The translations under genes and the position numbers were made by a program. From positions 1-54,267 of the forward strand of contig NZ_JAMTDQ010000104.1 of assembly GCF_023806635.1 (NCBI RefSeq): a stretch of DNA of 54,267 nucleotides, given 5' to 3'. The notes below the pieces were generated by a model. The model was not told the origin of the DNA. It was given only the letters and a program-made list of their open reading frames with translations, and made no database searches. Shown one piece after another: positions 1 through 8,226 of this stretch (position 1 is its first letter; every line of letters starts with the position of its first letter). This DNA is from Accumulibacter sp. GTDB taxonomy: Bacteria > Pseudomonadota > Gammaproteobacteria > Burkholderiales > Rhodocyclaceae.

Positions 1-2
1 TG

Positions 3-896
3 AGAACTGACTCGAAATATCGCATACAACGGTATGAACAATCAACAATATCGCCCTATCTCTACCTCACCGACGAGATGGGCCGTCTGGTGGGTGTCGT
101 GTCGCTGCGGCAGTTGCTGCTCACGCGAGCAGGCACGCCCCTGCACAAGGTCATGAACCGGCGAGTCATGAAGGTGACCACGGATACCGACCAGACCACG
201 GTCGCGATGCTCGTCGACAAGTATCGACTGCTCGCCATCCCGGTGGTGGACGAGGACAACGTCCTGGTCGGCATGGTCACCGTCGACGACGTGATCGACG
301 TCATCGAGGAAGAGACGACGCGCGACATGCTGAAGATGGCCGGTACCAGCGAGTCGGAGACGCTCACCCATTCGGCGCTGAAGATCGCCACCATCCGCCT
401 GCCCTGGTTGCTGGCGGCCTTCATCGGCGGCCTGGCGGCGACAGCGGTGATTGGACAGTACGAGGAGATCCTCGGCCAGGTGCTGGTCCTCAGCGCCTTC
501 CTGCCGGTCATCATGGGCATGGCGGGCAACGTCGGCGTGCAGTCGGCAACCGTCGCCGTACGCGGCCTGGCAACCGGCGCCATCGACGTCAAGGACACGC
601 TGCCGCTGGTCCTCAAGGAACTGCGGGTCGGCTTGGCACTGGGCGCCTTCTACGGCGTGATTCTCGCCGTCTACGGCTATTTCATGCACCACAGCCTGCA
701 ACTCGGGCAGGTCGTCCGCCTGACGATCCTCGGCAACATGACCGGTGCCGCCCTGCTGGCGGTGCTGCTGCCCATGATCTTTCAGCGCATGAAGGTCGAT
801 CCGGCAGTGGCGACCGGCCCGTTCGTCACCACCGCCATCGACATCCTCGGTGTTCTCAACTACTTCGTCATCGCCAGCTGGATCTACAAGTTGTAG
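3..896 (+). CDS. mgtE: Magnesium transporter MgtE, C-terminal part (5' end missing)
   Basis: This is the end of a homodimeric Mg2+ channel of the inner membrane. The frame is open to the left edge, so the N-terminal domain and the first CBS domain are missing; the first internal Met is at 78. The visible part starts in a CBS domain (YLYLTDEMGRLVGVVS), continues through the second CBS domain (VVDEDNVLVGMVTVDDV), and ends in the five-helix pore domain. The pore carries the family motif GMAGNVGVQSATVAVRG and, in the last helix, the Asp of TTAIDILG that lines the ion path in MgtE structures. The first 55 bases are unusually AT-rich and encode residues I cannot align with MgtE. The 3' end overlaps the convergent CHAD gene by 13 bases. 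Confidence 0.9.
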   Translation, partial: RTDSKYRIQRYEQSTISPYLYLTDEMGRLVGVVSLRQLLLTRAGTPLHKVMNRRVMKVTTDTDQTTVAMLVDKYRLLAIPVVDEDNVLVGMVTVDDVIDVIEEETTRDMLKMAGTSESETLTHSALKIATIRLPWLLAAFIGGLAATAVIGQYEEILGQVLVLSAFLPVIMGMAGNVGVQSATVAVRGLATGAIDVKDTLPLVLKELRVGLALGAFYGVILAVYGYFMHHSLQLGQVVRLTILGNMTGAALLAVLLPMIFQRMKVDPAVATGPFVTTAIDILGVLNYFVIASWIYKL

Positions 897-2422
897 GCAG
901 GCTGTCGCGAGCGCGAGCGGTCACCGGCCGGCCGCTCCGGCGACTGCCATGGCGGCAGTCGCTGCTGGAAATCGTCGAGCAACTGCGCAAACTCGGGCAA
1001 CAGCGCTGCAGTCTGTGCCGCCAGCCAGTCCTGCACCTGAACCCGGCTTGCAGCCGGCAGGACTGTGGCCACCAGTTGCGTCGCCACGGCAAGGTCATTG
1101 AGCCGCCCCAACATCTCCTGCAGCGCGGTCGCCGACTGGAGGTAGTCGGCCAGCAATGGGCCGGCCAGCAGTGGAGAAAAGAACTCGAGGCCGTAGCGAA
1201 GCTGCTTGAACGCGACGCGCAGGCGATGACGAGCGGCGACGTCGGTCTGCAACGGCGCCGCTGCGCGCTCATTGACACGCCGTGCGCGCTTGCCCAGGCA
1301 GCGCGGAACGAAATCGCCCAGCCGGCCAGCCGGGCCAGACGGCGAAACGGGCAGATCGACCAGTGCGGCGCTGAAATCGAGCAACAGCCGCGAATAGTCC
1401 TCCGACTGCAGTGCCCTGCGGCTCACCCGACGGTAGCTGGCACAACGGCCTTGCACGCGGCTTGCGAGACGAGCGGCGTCAACCCTGCCGGCGAAGACCT
1501 CGGCCAGAACGGGCAGGGTCTCGGCATGGAAGACATCCCAGTTTCGGTTGTCGCCAAGCTGTGTCGCCAGCGCCTGCCAGAGCGGATCGAAGCGGGCGAC
1601 GAAAGCTTCGGGCAGCAGCGGCTCCCAGAGGCGGATCGCCGACCTCAGGCGACGGATGGCAACCCGTGCCTGATGGACGAACTCCGCTTCCCCGCTGTCA
1701 CGGACACCCTGCTCATTGGCCTGCAGATGGCCGATGCACGCCGCCGCGATCAGACGAAAGGCGTCCATCGTCGGCATGTCGGCGTGCACGGCGACCGGCT
1801 GCGCCTTGACTGCCAGCAGGGGTGCGGCATCGAGGAGGCGGTAGGCGCGCTCCGACTTGCTGCCCGCTTCGGGATGCATCGGCACGCCGGCCTGGAGATC
1901 GAGAGCGACAGCGAAGAGATCGCTCAGCGACCCCGACAACAGTTCGATCTCAACCTCACGGATGCTCTGACGGCGTCCTGCGGCCTCTATCCGGCCACGG
2001 TCGAGCGCGACTTCGATGCGCACACCGGAACGTGGCGCGAAGACATGCGCCTCGCGCCGGAAGCGGGTGGTGAACACCGGCTGCAGTTCATCGCGCAGGG
2101 ATTCAAGAAGCTCGCGGACGGCGACGTCGTCCACATGTGCGAAATCAAAGTCGCCTGCCCGACCAGGCGCCTCCCATTCGCCACGCTGCGCCAGCCCGGC
2201 AGCAAGCGGCGGCGCCGTCTTCACGCCCAGCAACCACTGGCGCCCGTGCTGCCGGTAGCGAACGACGATTCGTTCGCGCCGCAGGCGGCGGTCCGCTGTG
2301 TCGTAGTAGGTGTTGCGCAGCAACTTCGTGCTGCGTTCGCTGCCCGCCAGCAGCGGCAGTTCCAGCAATCGTTGAGCCGCAGCCGCCGACAGGGACAGCT
2401 TGATTTCCGTTTCCGTGGCCAT
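884..2422 (-). CDS. CYTH-CHAD domain protein (inorganic triphosphatase / polyphosphate-associated)
   Basis: A 512-residue two-domain protein. The N-terminal CYTH domain (about 1-205) has the metal-binding ExExK signature at E4-E6-K8, a basic strand around residues 47-56 and acidic pairs at 158-160, as in triphosphate tunnel enzymes. The helical CHAD domain (about 215-505) has its two conserved basic blocks, EFVHQARVAIRRLRSAIRLW and RHRLRVAFKQLRYGLEFF. CHAD domains bind polyphosphate and are known to target proteins to polyphosphate granules. The likely activity is hydrolysis of inorganic triphosphate or short polyphosphate. I chose the ATG at 2422 because AAGAGG lies 7 bases upstream and the ExExK motif follows at once. 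It lies 141 bases downstream of a kinase gene on the same strand and converges on mgtE. Confidence 0.9.
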   Translation of the reverse strand: MATETEIKLSLSAAAAQRLLELPLLAGSERSTKLLRNTYYDTADRRLRRERIVVRYRQHGRQWLLGVKTAPPLAAGLAQRGEWEAPGRAGDFDFAHVDDVAVRELLESLRDELQPVFTTRFRREAHVFAPRSGVRIEVALDRGRIEAAGRRQSIREVEIELLSGSLSDLFAVALDLQAGVPMHPEAGSKSERAYRLLDAAPLLAVKAQPVAVHADMPTMDAFRLIAAACIGHLQANEQGVRDSGEAEFVHQARVAIRRLRSAIRLWEPLLPEAFVARFDPLWQALATQLGDNRNWDVFHAETLPVLAEVFAGRVDAARLASRVQGRCASYRRVSRRALQSEDYSRLLLDFSAALVDLPVSPSGPAGRLGDFVPRCLGKRARRVNERAAAPLQTDVAARHRLRVAFKQLRYGLEFFSPLLAGPLLADYLQSATALQEMLGRLNDLAVATQLVATVLPAASRVQVQDWLAAQTAALLPEFAQLLDDFQQRLPPWQSPERPAGDRSRSRQPAYNL

Positions 2423-2563
2423 CGACGACCTCTTGCTGGCGAAGACCGGGCCCCCCCGGCGGTTCAGACCTTTTCCCCTGGCACCAAGCCTCGCGACCCG
2501 CTCCGCGAGCAAGGCATGCTGCCACTGCAGACTCTAGCACAACAATGGCCCCGGACATCTCGG

Positions 2564-3877
2564 TCAAGGTGGCGCCAGGCGAGGAAATTCGACACGCGCA
2601 CGCAGGCCGCCGAGGCTTGCATCGGCGAGCAGGACGCGTGCGCGGTGGCGCTCGGCAATGGCCCTGACGATCGCCAGCCCGAGCCCGCTGCCCGCCTCGC
2701 CGGCTGCCGCGCGGCGGTAGAAGCGGTCGAACACCCGCTCGCGTTCGGCGGGCGGGATTCCTCCTCCCGAATCACAGACTTCGACGAACGGCAGATCGTC
2801 GCTGCTGCCGGTCACGACATCGACCCGCCCGCCACGCGGCGTGAAGCGCAAGGCATTGCTGACCAGGTTGGCAAGAAGGATGCGCAGGGCATCGGCGTCG
2901 CCGGCGACCAAGCAGGACTGCTGCTGTGCTGGCGCTCCGAGATCGATCTGCCTCGCCTCGGCCAGCAACAGGTGATCGACGATGACCTCCGCCGCGAGTT
3001 GCCGCAAGTCGACCGGCTGCAGTGTCGACTCACCCGCACCGGGCTCCAGTCGCGCCAGCGTCAGCAACTGTTGCACCGAATGGGTAGCGCGCTGCAGGCC
3101 GCCCTTCAGCTCGCTGAAGGCTTCGCTGCGCGCCGCGGCGTCGGCGGCGCGCTCGGCCAGCTGCACCTGCAGCGTCAGTGCCGCCAGCGGCGTCCGCAGT
3201 TCGTGTGCCGCATCGGCAACGAACTCGCGCTGTTGCTCGAGCGCTCGCTGCAGGCGCAGCAGGAGGTCGTTCAGCGCCACGACCAGTGGCACCACCTCGG
3301 CCGGCACCTGTTGGTCGGGCAATGGATCGAGCGCAACGGCGGTGCGCGTGCCGACTGCCTGCGCGACGTCGACCAGTGGCCGCAGGCCGCGGCCGATGAC
3401 GACCCAGATCAGTACCGCGAGCACCGGCAGCAGGAGCAGGAAAGGCGCGACGATGCGCAGTGCAGCCGCCAGCGCCAGGCGGTCGCGCAGCTGCATCGGC
3501 TGCGCCACCTGGATCACCTGCCCGGCCTGCTGCAGGCCGAAGACCCGCCACTTGCCGCTGCCGGTATCGACCGTCACATAACCCAGAGGCACCTGGTGCG
3601 GCAAATCCTGCAGTGGATGCGACAGGTAGATGCGGGTCCCGTCGGCTGCCCAGATCTGGACCGAAAACTCCTCGGCATCGTCGCTGCCCGGCTTCCACCG
3701 CAGCGCACCATGCCGCGCCTCGTCGCGAAACGACAGCGCCAGTTGCCGCAACTGGTAATCGAGCAACGCACTGGCTTCGTCGCGCGCCGTCCGATAGGCC
3801 GCCAGCGCTCCCGCCAGAGTGGCGAGGGTGATCACCGCCAGGAGTGCCAGCAGCAGCTGGCGGCGGATCGACTTCAT
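2564..3877 (-). CDS. Two-component sensor histidine kinase (QseC/TctE type)
   Basis: A 437-residue membrane kinase. It has a TM helix at about 7-27, a periplasmic sensor of about 110 residues, a second TM helix at about 141-162, then HAMP, HisKA with H225 in the box AHELRTPLAALTLQ, and an HATPase_c domain with the N box (NLVSNALRFTP), a G1 box (CDSGGGIPP) and a G2 box (GSGLGLAIVRAIAERH). The N-terminal half resembles the 2CSK_N sensors of the TctE/QseC group. Its ATG overlaps the stop of the upstream response regulator (ATGA), so the two are translationally coupled. The signal sensed cannot be told from the sequence. Citrate/tricarboxylate-type (TctE) and QseC-type inputs are both possible. 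Confidence 0.9.
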   Translation of the reverse strand: MKSIRRQLLLALLAVITLATLAGALAAYRTARDEASALLDYQLRQLALSFRDEARHGALRWKPGSDDAEEFSVQIWAADGTRIYLSHPLQDLPHQVPLGYVTVDTGSGKWRVFGLQQAGQVIQVAQPMQLRDRLALAAALRIVAPFLLLLPVLAVLIWVVIGRGLRPLVDVAQAVGTRTAVALDPLPDQQVPAEVVPLVVALNDLLLRLQRALEQQREFVADAAHELRTPLAALTLQVQLAERAADAAARSEAFSELKGGLQRATHSVQQLLTLARLEPGAGESTLQPVDLRQLAAEVIVDHLLLAEARQIDLGAPAQQQSCLVAGDADALRILLANLVSNALRFTPRGGRVDVVTGSSDDLPFVEVCDSGGGIPPAERERVFDRFYRRAAAGEAGSGLGLAIVRAIAERHRARVLLADASLGGLRARVEFPRLAPP

Positions 3878-4536
3878 GGTGCCGGCGGTACCAGATAGCC
3901 GACGCCACGGATGTTCCTGATCCTCCCGGCGCCCAGCTTGCGCCGCAACGAGTGGATATGCACCTCGACGGCGTTGCTGCCGATTTCCTCGCCCCAGCCA
4001 TACAGTCGCTCCTCGAGGTCGGCGCGCGACAGCGGTGTCCCCGGACGTTCCAGCAGCGCCTGCAGCAGCGCGAACTCGCGCGCCGAGAGCAGTACCGGCT
4101 GACCGTTCTGCGTCAGCTCGTGCGTTGCCGGATCGAGCTGCAGATCGCCGGCGACGAGCAGTGGCGTGGCCCGTCCGGCATGCCGACGCAGCACGGCGCG
4201 CATTCGTGCCGACAGTTCGTCGAGATCGAAAGGCTTCACCAGATAGTCGTCGGCGCCGGTGTCGAGCCCCTTGATGCGGTCGGCAACCGAATCGCGGGCA
4301 GTGATGACGAGCACCGGCAGCCGCTTGCCAGCACGCCGCAACCTGGCCAGCAGATCGAGACCAGATTCCCCGGGCAACCCGAGGTCGAGCAGCAGCAGCT
4401 CGTACGGTGCCGTCGCCAGCGCCAGCTCGCCGGCACGCACATCACGCACCCAGTCGACCGCGCAGCCATCCTGCCGCAGTCCCTGCTGCACGCTCCTGCC
4501 AATCATCGGGTCGTCTTCAACGAGAAGCACGCGCAT
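3874..4536 (-). CDS. Two-component response regulator, OmpR/PhoB family
   Basis: A 220-residue DNA-binding regulator. The receiver domain (1-about 118) has acidic residues E8-D9-D10, phospho-acceptor D51 (LLLLDLGLPGESG), T in VITARDS and K in LVKPF. A winged-helix effector (about 125-218) follows, with the VEVHIHSLRRKLG recognition-helix signature. I set the start at the ATG at 4536, which has GCAGG about 8 bases upstream. A TTG six codons earlier lacks a ribosome site and adds residues atypical for the family. It is the cognate partner of the kinase just downstream. Targets are unknown; the CYTH-CHAD gene in the same direction and the divergent hpnD are the nearest candidates. Confidence 0.92.
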   Translation of the reverse strand: MRVLLVEDDPMIGRSVQQGLRQDGCAVDWVRDVRAGELALATAPYELLLLDLGLPGESGLDLLARLRRAGKRLPVLVITARDSVADRIKGLDTGADDYLVKPFDLDELSARMRAVLRRHAGRATPLLVAGDLQLDPATHELTQNGQPVLLSAREFALLQALLERPGTPLSRADLEERLYGWGEEIGSNAVEVHIHSLRRKLGAGRIRNIRGVGYLVPPAP

Positions 4537-4786
4537 CCTCGTGACCTGCCGCAAAAAGGGTTCGTCGGACTCGCCGCAGCGCTGCCAACGGCGAGCAATC
4601 CGGGCGACGCGGCAAGAGTCTACCCGCTTTCGACGGCGCCGTGCGTCAGGCCCGCCAGCGGCCGGCGCGAGCGCCCGACGGCGACCCGTGCCTGGCCAAC
4701 GGCACGCCCGGCGACGACATCGCGAAGGTCGCCGCGATGGCGATTCTTGGGAGTATGATCGCCGGCTGGCAACTCCGAGACTGCCG

Positions 4787-5620
4787 ATGACTCCCGACGA
4801 ATACTGCCAACAGAAAGCGGCCCGCAGCGGTTCGAGCTTCTACTACAGCTTCGTCTTCCTGCCGGCCGCGCAGCGGCGCGCGATCACCGCGCTGTACGCC
4901 TTCTGCCGCGAGGTCGATGACGTCGTTGACGAATGCCAGGACCCGCAGCTCGCGTCGACCAAGCTCGCCTGGTGGCGTCAGGAAGTCGCGCGCCTGGCGA
5001 GCGGCCAGGCACAGCACCCGGTGTCGCAGGCGCTGCACGCGGCGAGCAGTGAGTATGGCCTGCCACCGGAACAGCTGCAGGAGATCATCGACGGCATGGA
5101 GATGGATCTGCAGCAGTCACGCTACCTCGACTTTCGCGCCCTGTCGCTCTACTGTCACCGGGTCGCCGGCGTCGTCGGTCTGCTCGCGGCGGAGATCTTC
5201 GGCTATCAGGATCGTCGGACGCGCAAGTACGCGCACGATCTCGGCCTGGCGTTCCAGCTCACCAACATCATCCGCGATGTCGGCGAGGATGCCCGCCGGG
5301 GCCGCATCTACCTGCCGATCGACGAACTGCAACGCTTCGAGGTGCCGGCCGCCGACATCCTCAACGCCCGCCATTCGGAAAACTTCCGCCGCCTCATGGA
5401 CTTCCAGGTCGAGCGTGCCGAGAGCTACTACGCGCAGGCGATTGCGCAACTGCCGGCGGTGGACCGCCGGCAGCAACGTCCCGGGCTGGTGATGGCAGCG
5501 ATCTATCGCACGCTGCTCGACGAGATCCGGCGCGATGGCTGCCAGGTGCTGCGGCAGCGGACTTCGCTGACGCCGCTGCGCAAGCTGTGGATCGCCTGGC
5601 GCACCTGGGCGCGGGGATGA
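4787..5620 (+). CDS. hpnD: Presqualene diphosphate synthase HpnD
   Basis: A 277-residue squalene/phytoene synthase family enzyme that joins two farnesyl diphosphates into presqualene diphosphate, the entry to hopanoid synthesis. Both Asp-rich motifs for Mg2+-diphosphate binding are present: REVDDVVDE in the N-terminal third, and NIIRDVGEDARRGR around residue 160. The block LDFRALSLYCHRVAGVVG is typical of the HpnD branch. The start ATG begins MTPDEYCQQK, as in relatives. An upstream TATGAT at 4754-4759 could be a -10 element, but no good -35 is visible. The stop overlaps the hpnE start (ATGA). HpnC, which usually accompanies this pair, is not in the window. Confidence 0.93.
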   Translation: MTPDEYCQQKAARSGSSFYYSFVFLPAAQRRAITALYAFCREVDDVVDECQDPQLASTKLAWWRQEVARLASGQAQHPVSQALHAASSEYGLPPEQLQEIIDGMEMDLQQSRYLDFRALSLYCHRVAGVVGLLAAEIFGYQDRRTRKYAHDLGLAFQLTNIIRDVGEDARRGRIYLPIDELQRFEVPAADILNARHSENFRRLMDFQVERAESYYAQAIAQLPAVDRRQQRPGLVMAAIYRTLLDEIRRDGCQVLRQRTSLTPLRKLWIAWRTWARG

Positions 5621-6972
5621 AGGCCGCCGTCGTCGGTGGCGGCTGGGCAGGACTGGCGGCGGCGGTCGAACTGGCGCAGGCGGGGTTCCGGGTCACCCTC
5701 TTCGAGGCCTCCAGGCAACTCGGCGGCCGCGCACGCAGCGTCGAGCTGCACGGGCATCGACTCGACAACGGGCAGCACATCCTGGTCGGCGCCTACCACG
5801 AAACCCTGCGCCTGATGCGGACGGTCGGCGCCGATCCCGAGCGACTGCTGCTGCGACTGCCGCTCGAGCTGCGCTTTCCCGGCAGCCTGCCGCGGCCCTT
5901 CCGGCTCCGTCTGCCCCGGCTGCCGCCGCCGTTGCATCTCGCCGCCGGACTGCTCGCTGCTGCCGGCCCGACGCTCAGCGAAAAGCTCGCGGCGGCCCGT
6001 TTTCTGCGCGCCCTGCAGCGCAACGGCTATCGCGTGCCGGAAGGCGACAGCGTCGCCGAACTGCTCGACCGCCACGGCCAGCGCGGCGCACTGCGCAGCC
6101 ATCTCTGGGAAGCACTCTGCCTCGCCGCGCTGAATACGCCGCCGGCGGCCGCTTCCGCCCGCATCTTCGCCAACACCCTGCGGGACAGCCTCGGCAGCGG
6201 CCGCGCGGCAACCGACCTGCTGCTGCCGGCGGCCGATCTCGACCAGCTGCTGCCGGCCGCCGCAGCCAGCTTCATCCGCCGGCACGGTGGCGAGATTCGC
6301 AACGGCTGCCGGATTCGCCGCATCGAAGCGGGACCGGCAGTTCTCGGCGAGGCTTTCGACTGCGCCGTCATCGCCGTCGCGGCGCAGCATGCGCCCGCTC
6401 TGCTCGCCGGTCATCGGGCCACGGCCGAGCTGGCACAGACCCTCGCCGCCTACCGCTTCGAGCCGATCGCGACGGTCTACCTCGGCTTTCCGCCGCAGGT
6501 CTCACTGCCGCTGCCGATGCTCGGCCTCGCCCCCCGTTCGTCGACTGACGTCGGCCAGTGGGTCTTCGACCGCGGCGCGCTCTGCGGCACCGCCGGCATC
6601 CTGGCCTTCGTCCTCAGCGCCCACGGGCCATGGCAGGAGCTCGACAACGCGACGCTGGCGGCGCGGCTCGCCGGGCAGCTCGCGGCCACCCTGCGCCACA
6701 GCCTGCCACCCGTTCTCTGGCAGCAGGTCATCCGCGAGCAGCGGGCAACCTTTTCCTGCCGCCCCGGTCTGGCGCGCCCGGGTGCACGGACGGCTCTCGC
6801 CGGCTGGTGGCTGGCGGGTGACCATGCCTGCGGCGAGTATCCGGCAACGCTCGAGGCAGCGGTCCGCAGCGGCGTCGCCGCCGCCCGCGAGATCAGGGCA
6901 TCGCTTCCAGCTGGCCGGCATGCATGCGCAGGCGCCGCGCGCAGCGGGCCGCAATCTCCTCGTCGTGGGTGA
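5617..6972 (+). CDS. hpnE: Hydroxysqualene dehydroxylase HpnE (FAD-dependent amine oxidase family)
   Basis: A 451-residue flavoprotein that reduces hydroxysqualene to squalene in the HpnCDE hopanoid route. The N-terminal FAD dinucleotide fold is clear ([16 protein letters not shown], followed by [14 protein letters not shown]). The family's [17 protein letters not shown] block and a C-terminal FAD-contact region ([21 protein letters not shown]) follow. The start ATG at 5617 overlaps the hpnD stop, so the two genes are coupled. The last 27 codons or so run antisense through the end of the convergent ybbA. They are low-complexity and beyond the usual family end, so the stop has probably drifted outward. 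Confidence 0.92.
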   Translation: MKAAVVGGGWAGLAAAVELAQAGFRVTLFEASRQLGGRARSVELHGHRLDNGQHILVGAYHETLRLMRTVGADPERLLLRLPLELRFPGSLPRPFRLRLPRLPPPLHLAAGLLAAAGPTLSEKLAAARFLRALQRNGYRVPEGDSVAELLDRHGQRGALRSHLWEALCLAALNTPPAAASARIFANTLRDSLGSGRAATDLLLPAADLDQLLPAAAASFIRRHGGEIRNGCRIRRIEAGPAVLGEAFDCAVIAVAAQHAPALLAGHRATAELAQTLAAYRFEPIATVYLGFPPQVSLPLPMLGLAPRSSTDVGQWVFDRGALCGTAGILAFVLSAHGPWQELDNATLAARLAGQLAATLRHSLPPVLWQQVIREQRATFSCRPGLARPGARTALAGWWLAGDHACGEYPATLEAAVRSGVAAAREIRASLPAGRHACAGAARSGPQSPRRG

Positions 6973-7579
6973 CGAGGATCAGCGTCGTCCCGCGCTCGGC
7001 ATTGAGCGCGAACATCAGCTCGATCACCTGGTGGCCGGTCGCGGCATCCAGGTTGCCGGTCGGCTCGTCGGCCAGCACCAGCCGCGGCCCGGGAGCAAAA
7101 GCGCGCGCGAGGGCGACACGCTGCTGCTCGCCGCCCGACAGGTGCTTCGGATAGTGCCGCAGGCGCTCGCCCAGGCCAACCCGCTGCAGCCAGAACGCAG
7201 CCTGGTCGCGGGCATTGGCTGTGCCAGCCAGTTCGAGCGGCAGCATCACGTTCTCCAGTGCCGTCAGCGACGGCAGCAACTGGAAGCTCTGAAAGACGAA
7301 GCCCAGCAGGCGCCCGCGCAGCACCGCCCGTGCGTCCTCGTCGAGCCCGCCGAGTTCGGCGCCTGCCAGTCGTACCGAACCGCTGCTCGGCCGGTCCAGC
7401 CCGGCCAGCAGGCCGAGCAGCGTCGACTTGCCGGAACCCGAGGCACCGACGATCGCCACCGTCTCCGCGGCGGCGACGACGAACGAAATATCGTGCAGAA
7501 TGGTCAACGGCTCGCCACCGTTGTCCACGCGTTTGGCGAGTTCCCTGACCTCAACGACCAAAGATGTTTCCCGAACCAT
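6893..7579 (-). CDS. ybbA: ABC transporter ATP-binding protein, YbbA/LolD type
   Basis: A 228-residue ATPase of the MacB/LolD/YbbA group. It has a Walker A motif (GASGSGKST), a Q-loop ([10 protein letters not shown]), a signature motif ([14 protein letters not shown]), a Walker B motif ([10 protein letters not shown]) and an H-loop (LILVTHDEE). In E. coli ybbA is divergent from tesA and followed by the permease gene ybbP. The divergence is kept here, but no permease gene follows; instead the 3' end overlaps hpnE by 80 bases tail to tail. The ATG at 7579 is preceded by a GGGGAAAG ribosome-site-like stretch. Its partner permease must be encoded elsewhere. Involvement in lipoprotein or amphiphile handling is only a family inference. 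Confidence 0.88.
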   Translation of the reverse strand: MVRETSLVVEVRELAKRVDNGGEPLTILHDISFVVAAAETVAIVGASGSGKSTLLGLLAGLDRPSSGSVRLAGAELGGLDEDARAVLRGRLLGFVFQSFQLLPSLTALENVMLPLELAGTANARDQAAFWLQRVGLGERLRHYPKHLSGGEQQRVALARAFAPGPRLVLADEPTGNLDAATGHQVIELMFALNAERGTTLILVTHDEEIAARCARRLRMHAGQLEAMP

Positions 7580-8198
7580 GCCCGCTTTCCCCAACCGTCG
7601 CCGCCTCCTGCTTGCCGGCCTGATGTTGCTCGCCAGCGGCACCGCCGCTGCGGCGATGAACATCCTCGTCTTCGGTGACTCGCTGTCGGCGGGCTACGGC
7701 ATTCGCCAGGATGCCGCTTGGCCAGCCCTGCTGAGCAGGCGGCTGCAGGAGAAGAAGCTCGATTATAAGGTCGTCAACCTCAGCATTTCGGGTGAAACCA
7801 CCAGCGGCGGCCGGGCACGGATCGACGACGCCCTCGACAGGCACTCGCCGCGGGTGGTCATCGTCGCGCTCGGCGCCAACGACGGCCTGCGCGGACTGCC
7901 GCTGGCGCAACTGCGCGACAACCTGACGGCGATCGTCGCCAAGGCGCAACAGAGGAACGCGCGCGTCCTGCTCGTCGGCCAGCGCATCCCGCCCAACTAC
8001 GGGTCCTATGCCGCGCAGTTCCACGCCACCTTTGCCGAAGTGGCCAGGGCCCGCAAGACGGCACAGGTAGACTTCCTGCTCGACGGTGTCGCGACACAGG
8101 CACAACTGTTCCAGGCCGACAACCTGCACCCGACCGCCGAGGCGCAGCCGCTGTTGCTCGACAACATCTGGCGGGGACTGGCACCGCTGCTAAAATGA
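7578..8198 (+). CDS. tesA: Arylesterase / acyl-CoA thioesterase I / lysophospholipase (SGNH hydrolase), periplasmic
   Basis: A 206-residue SGNH/GDSL hydrolase. It has a signal peptide (basic RRR, hydrophobic run, cleavage near ASGTAAAA, residues 1-26). Block I is FGDSLSAGYG with nucleophile S35, the Gly block is around SISGETTSGG, block III is LGANDGLRG with the Asn, and block V is DNLHPTAEAQ with the Asp-His pair. TesA-type enzymes cleave fatty acyl thioesters, aryl esters and lysophospholipids in the periplasm. Its ATG shares the tetramer CATG with the divergent ybbA start. No strong ribosome site is visible because the upstream sequence is also ybbA coding sequence. Confidence 0.93.
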   Translation: MPAFPNRRRLLLAGLMLLASGTAAAAMNILVFGDSLSAGYGIRQDAAWPALLSRRLQEKKLDYKVVNLSISGETTSGGRARIDDALDRHSPRVVIVALGANDGLRGLPLAQLRDNLTAIVAKAQQRNARVLLVGQRIPPNYGSYAAQFHATFAEVARARKTAQVDFLLDGVATQAQLFQADNLHPTAEAQPLLLDNIWRGLAPLLK

Positions 8199-8226
8199 AG
8201 GCCCGAAAGCCGGAGGCGCTCGCGGC

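Noticed and set aside
1076-3898. Very long open frame on the plus strand, opposite the CYTH-CHAD and kinase genes
   Set aside because: Its residues are Arg/Gln/Ala-rich with no family motifs, and the minus strand carries complete motifs for two known proteins. It reflects codon bias in GC-rich DNA.
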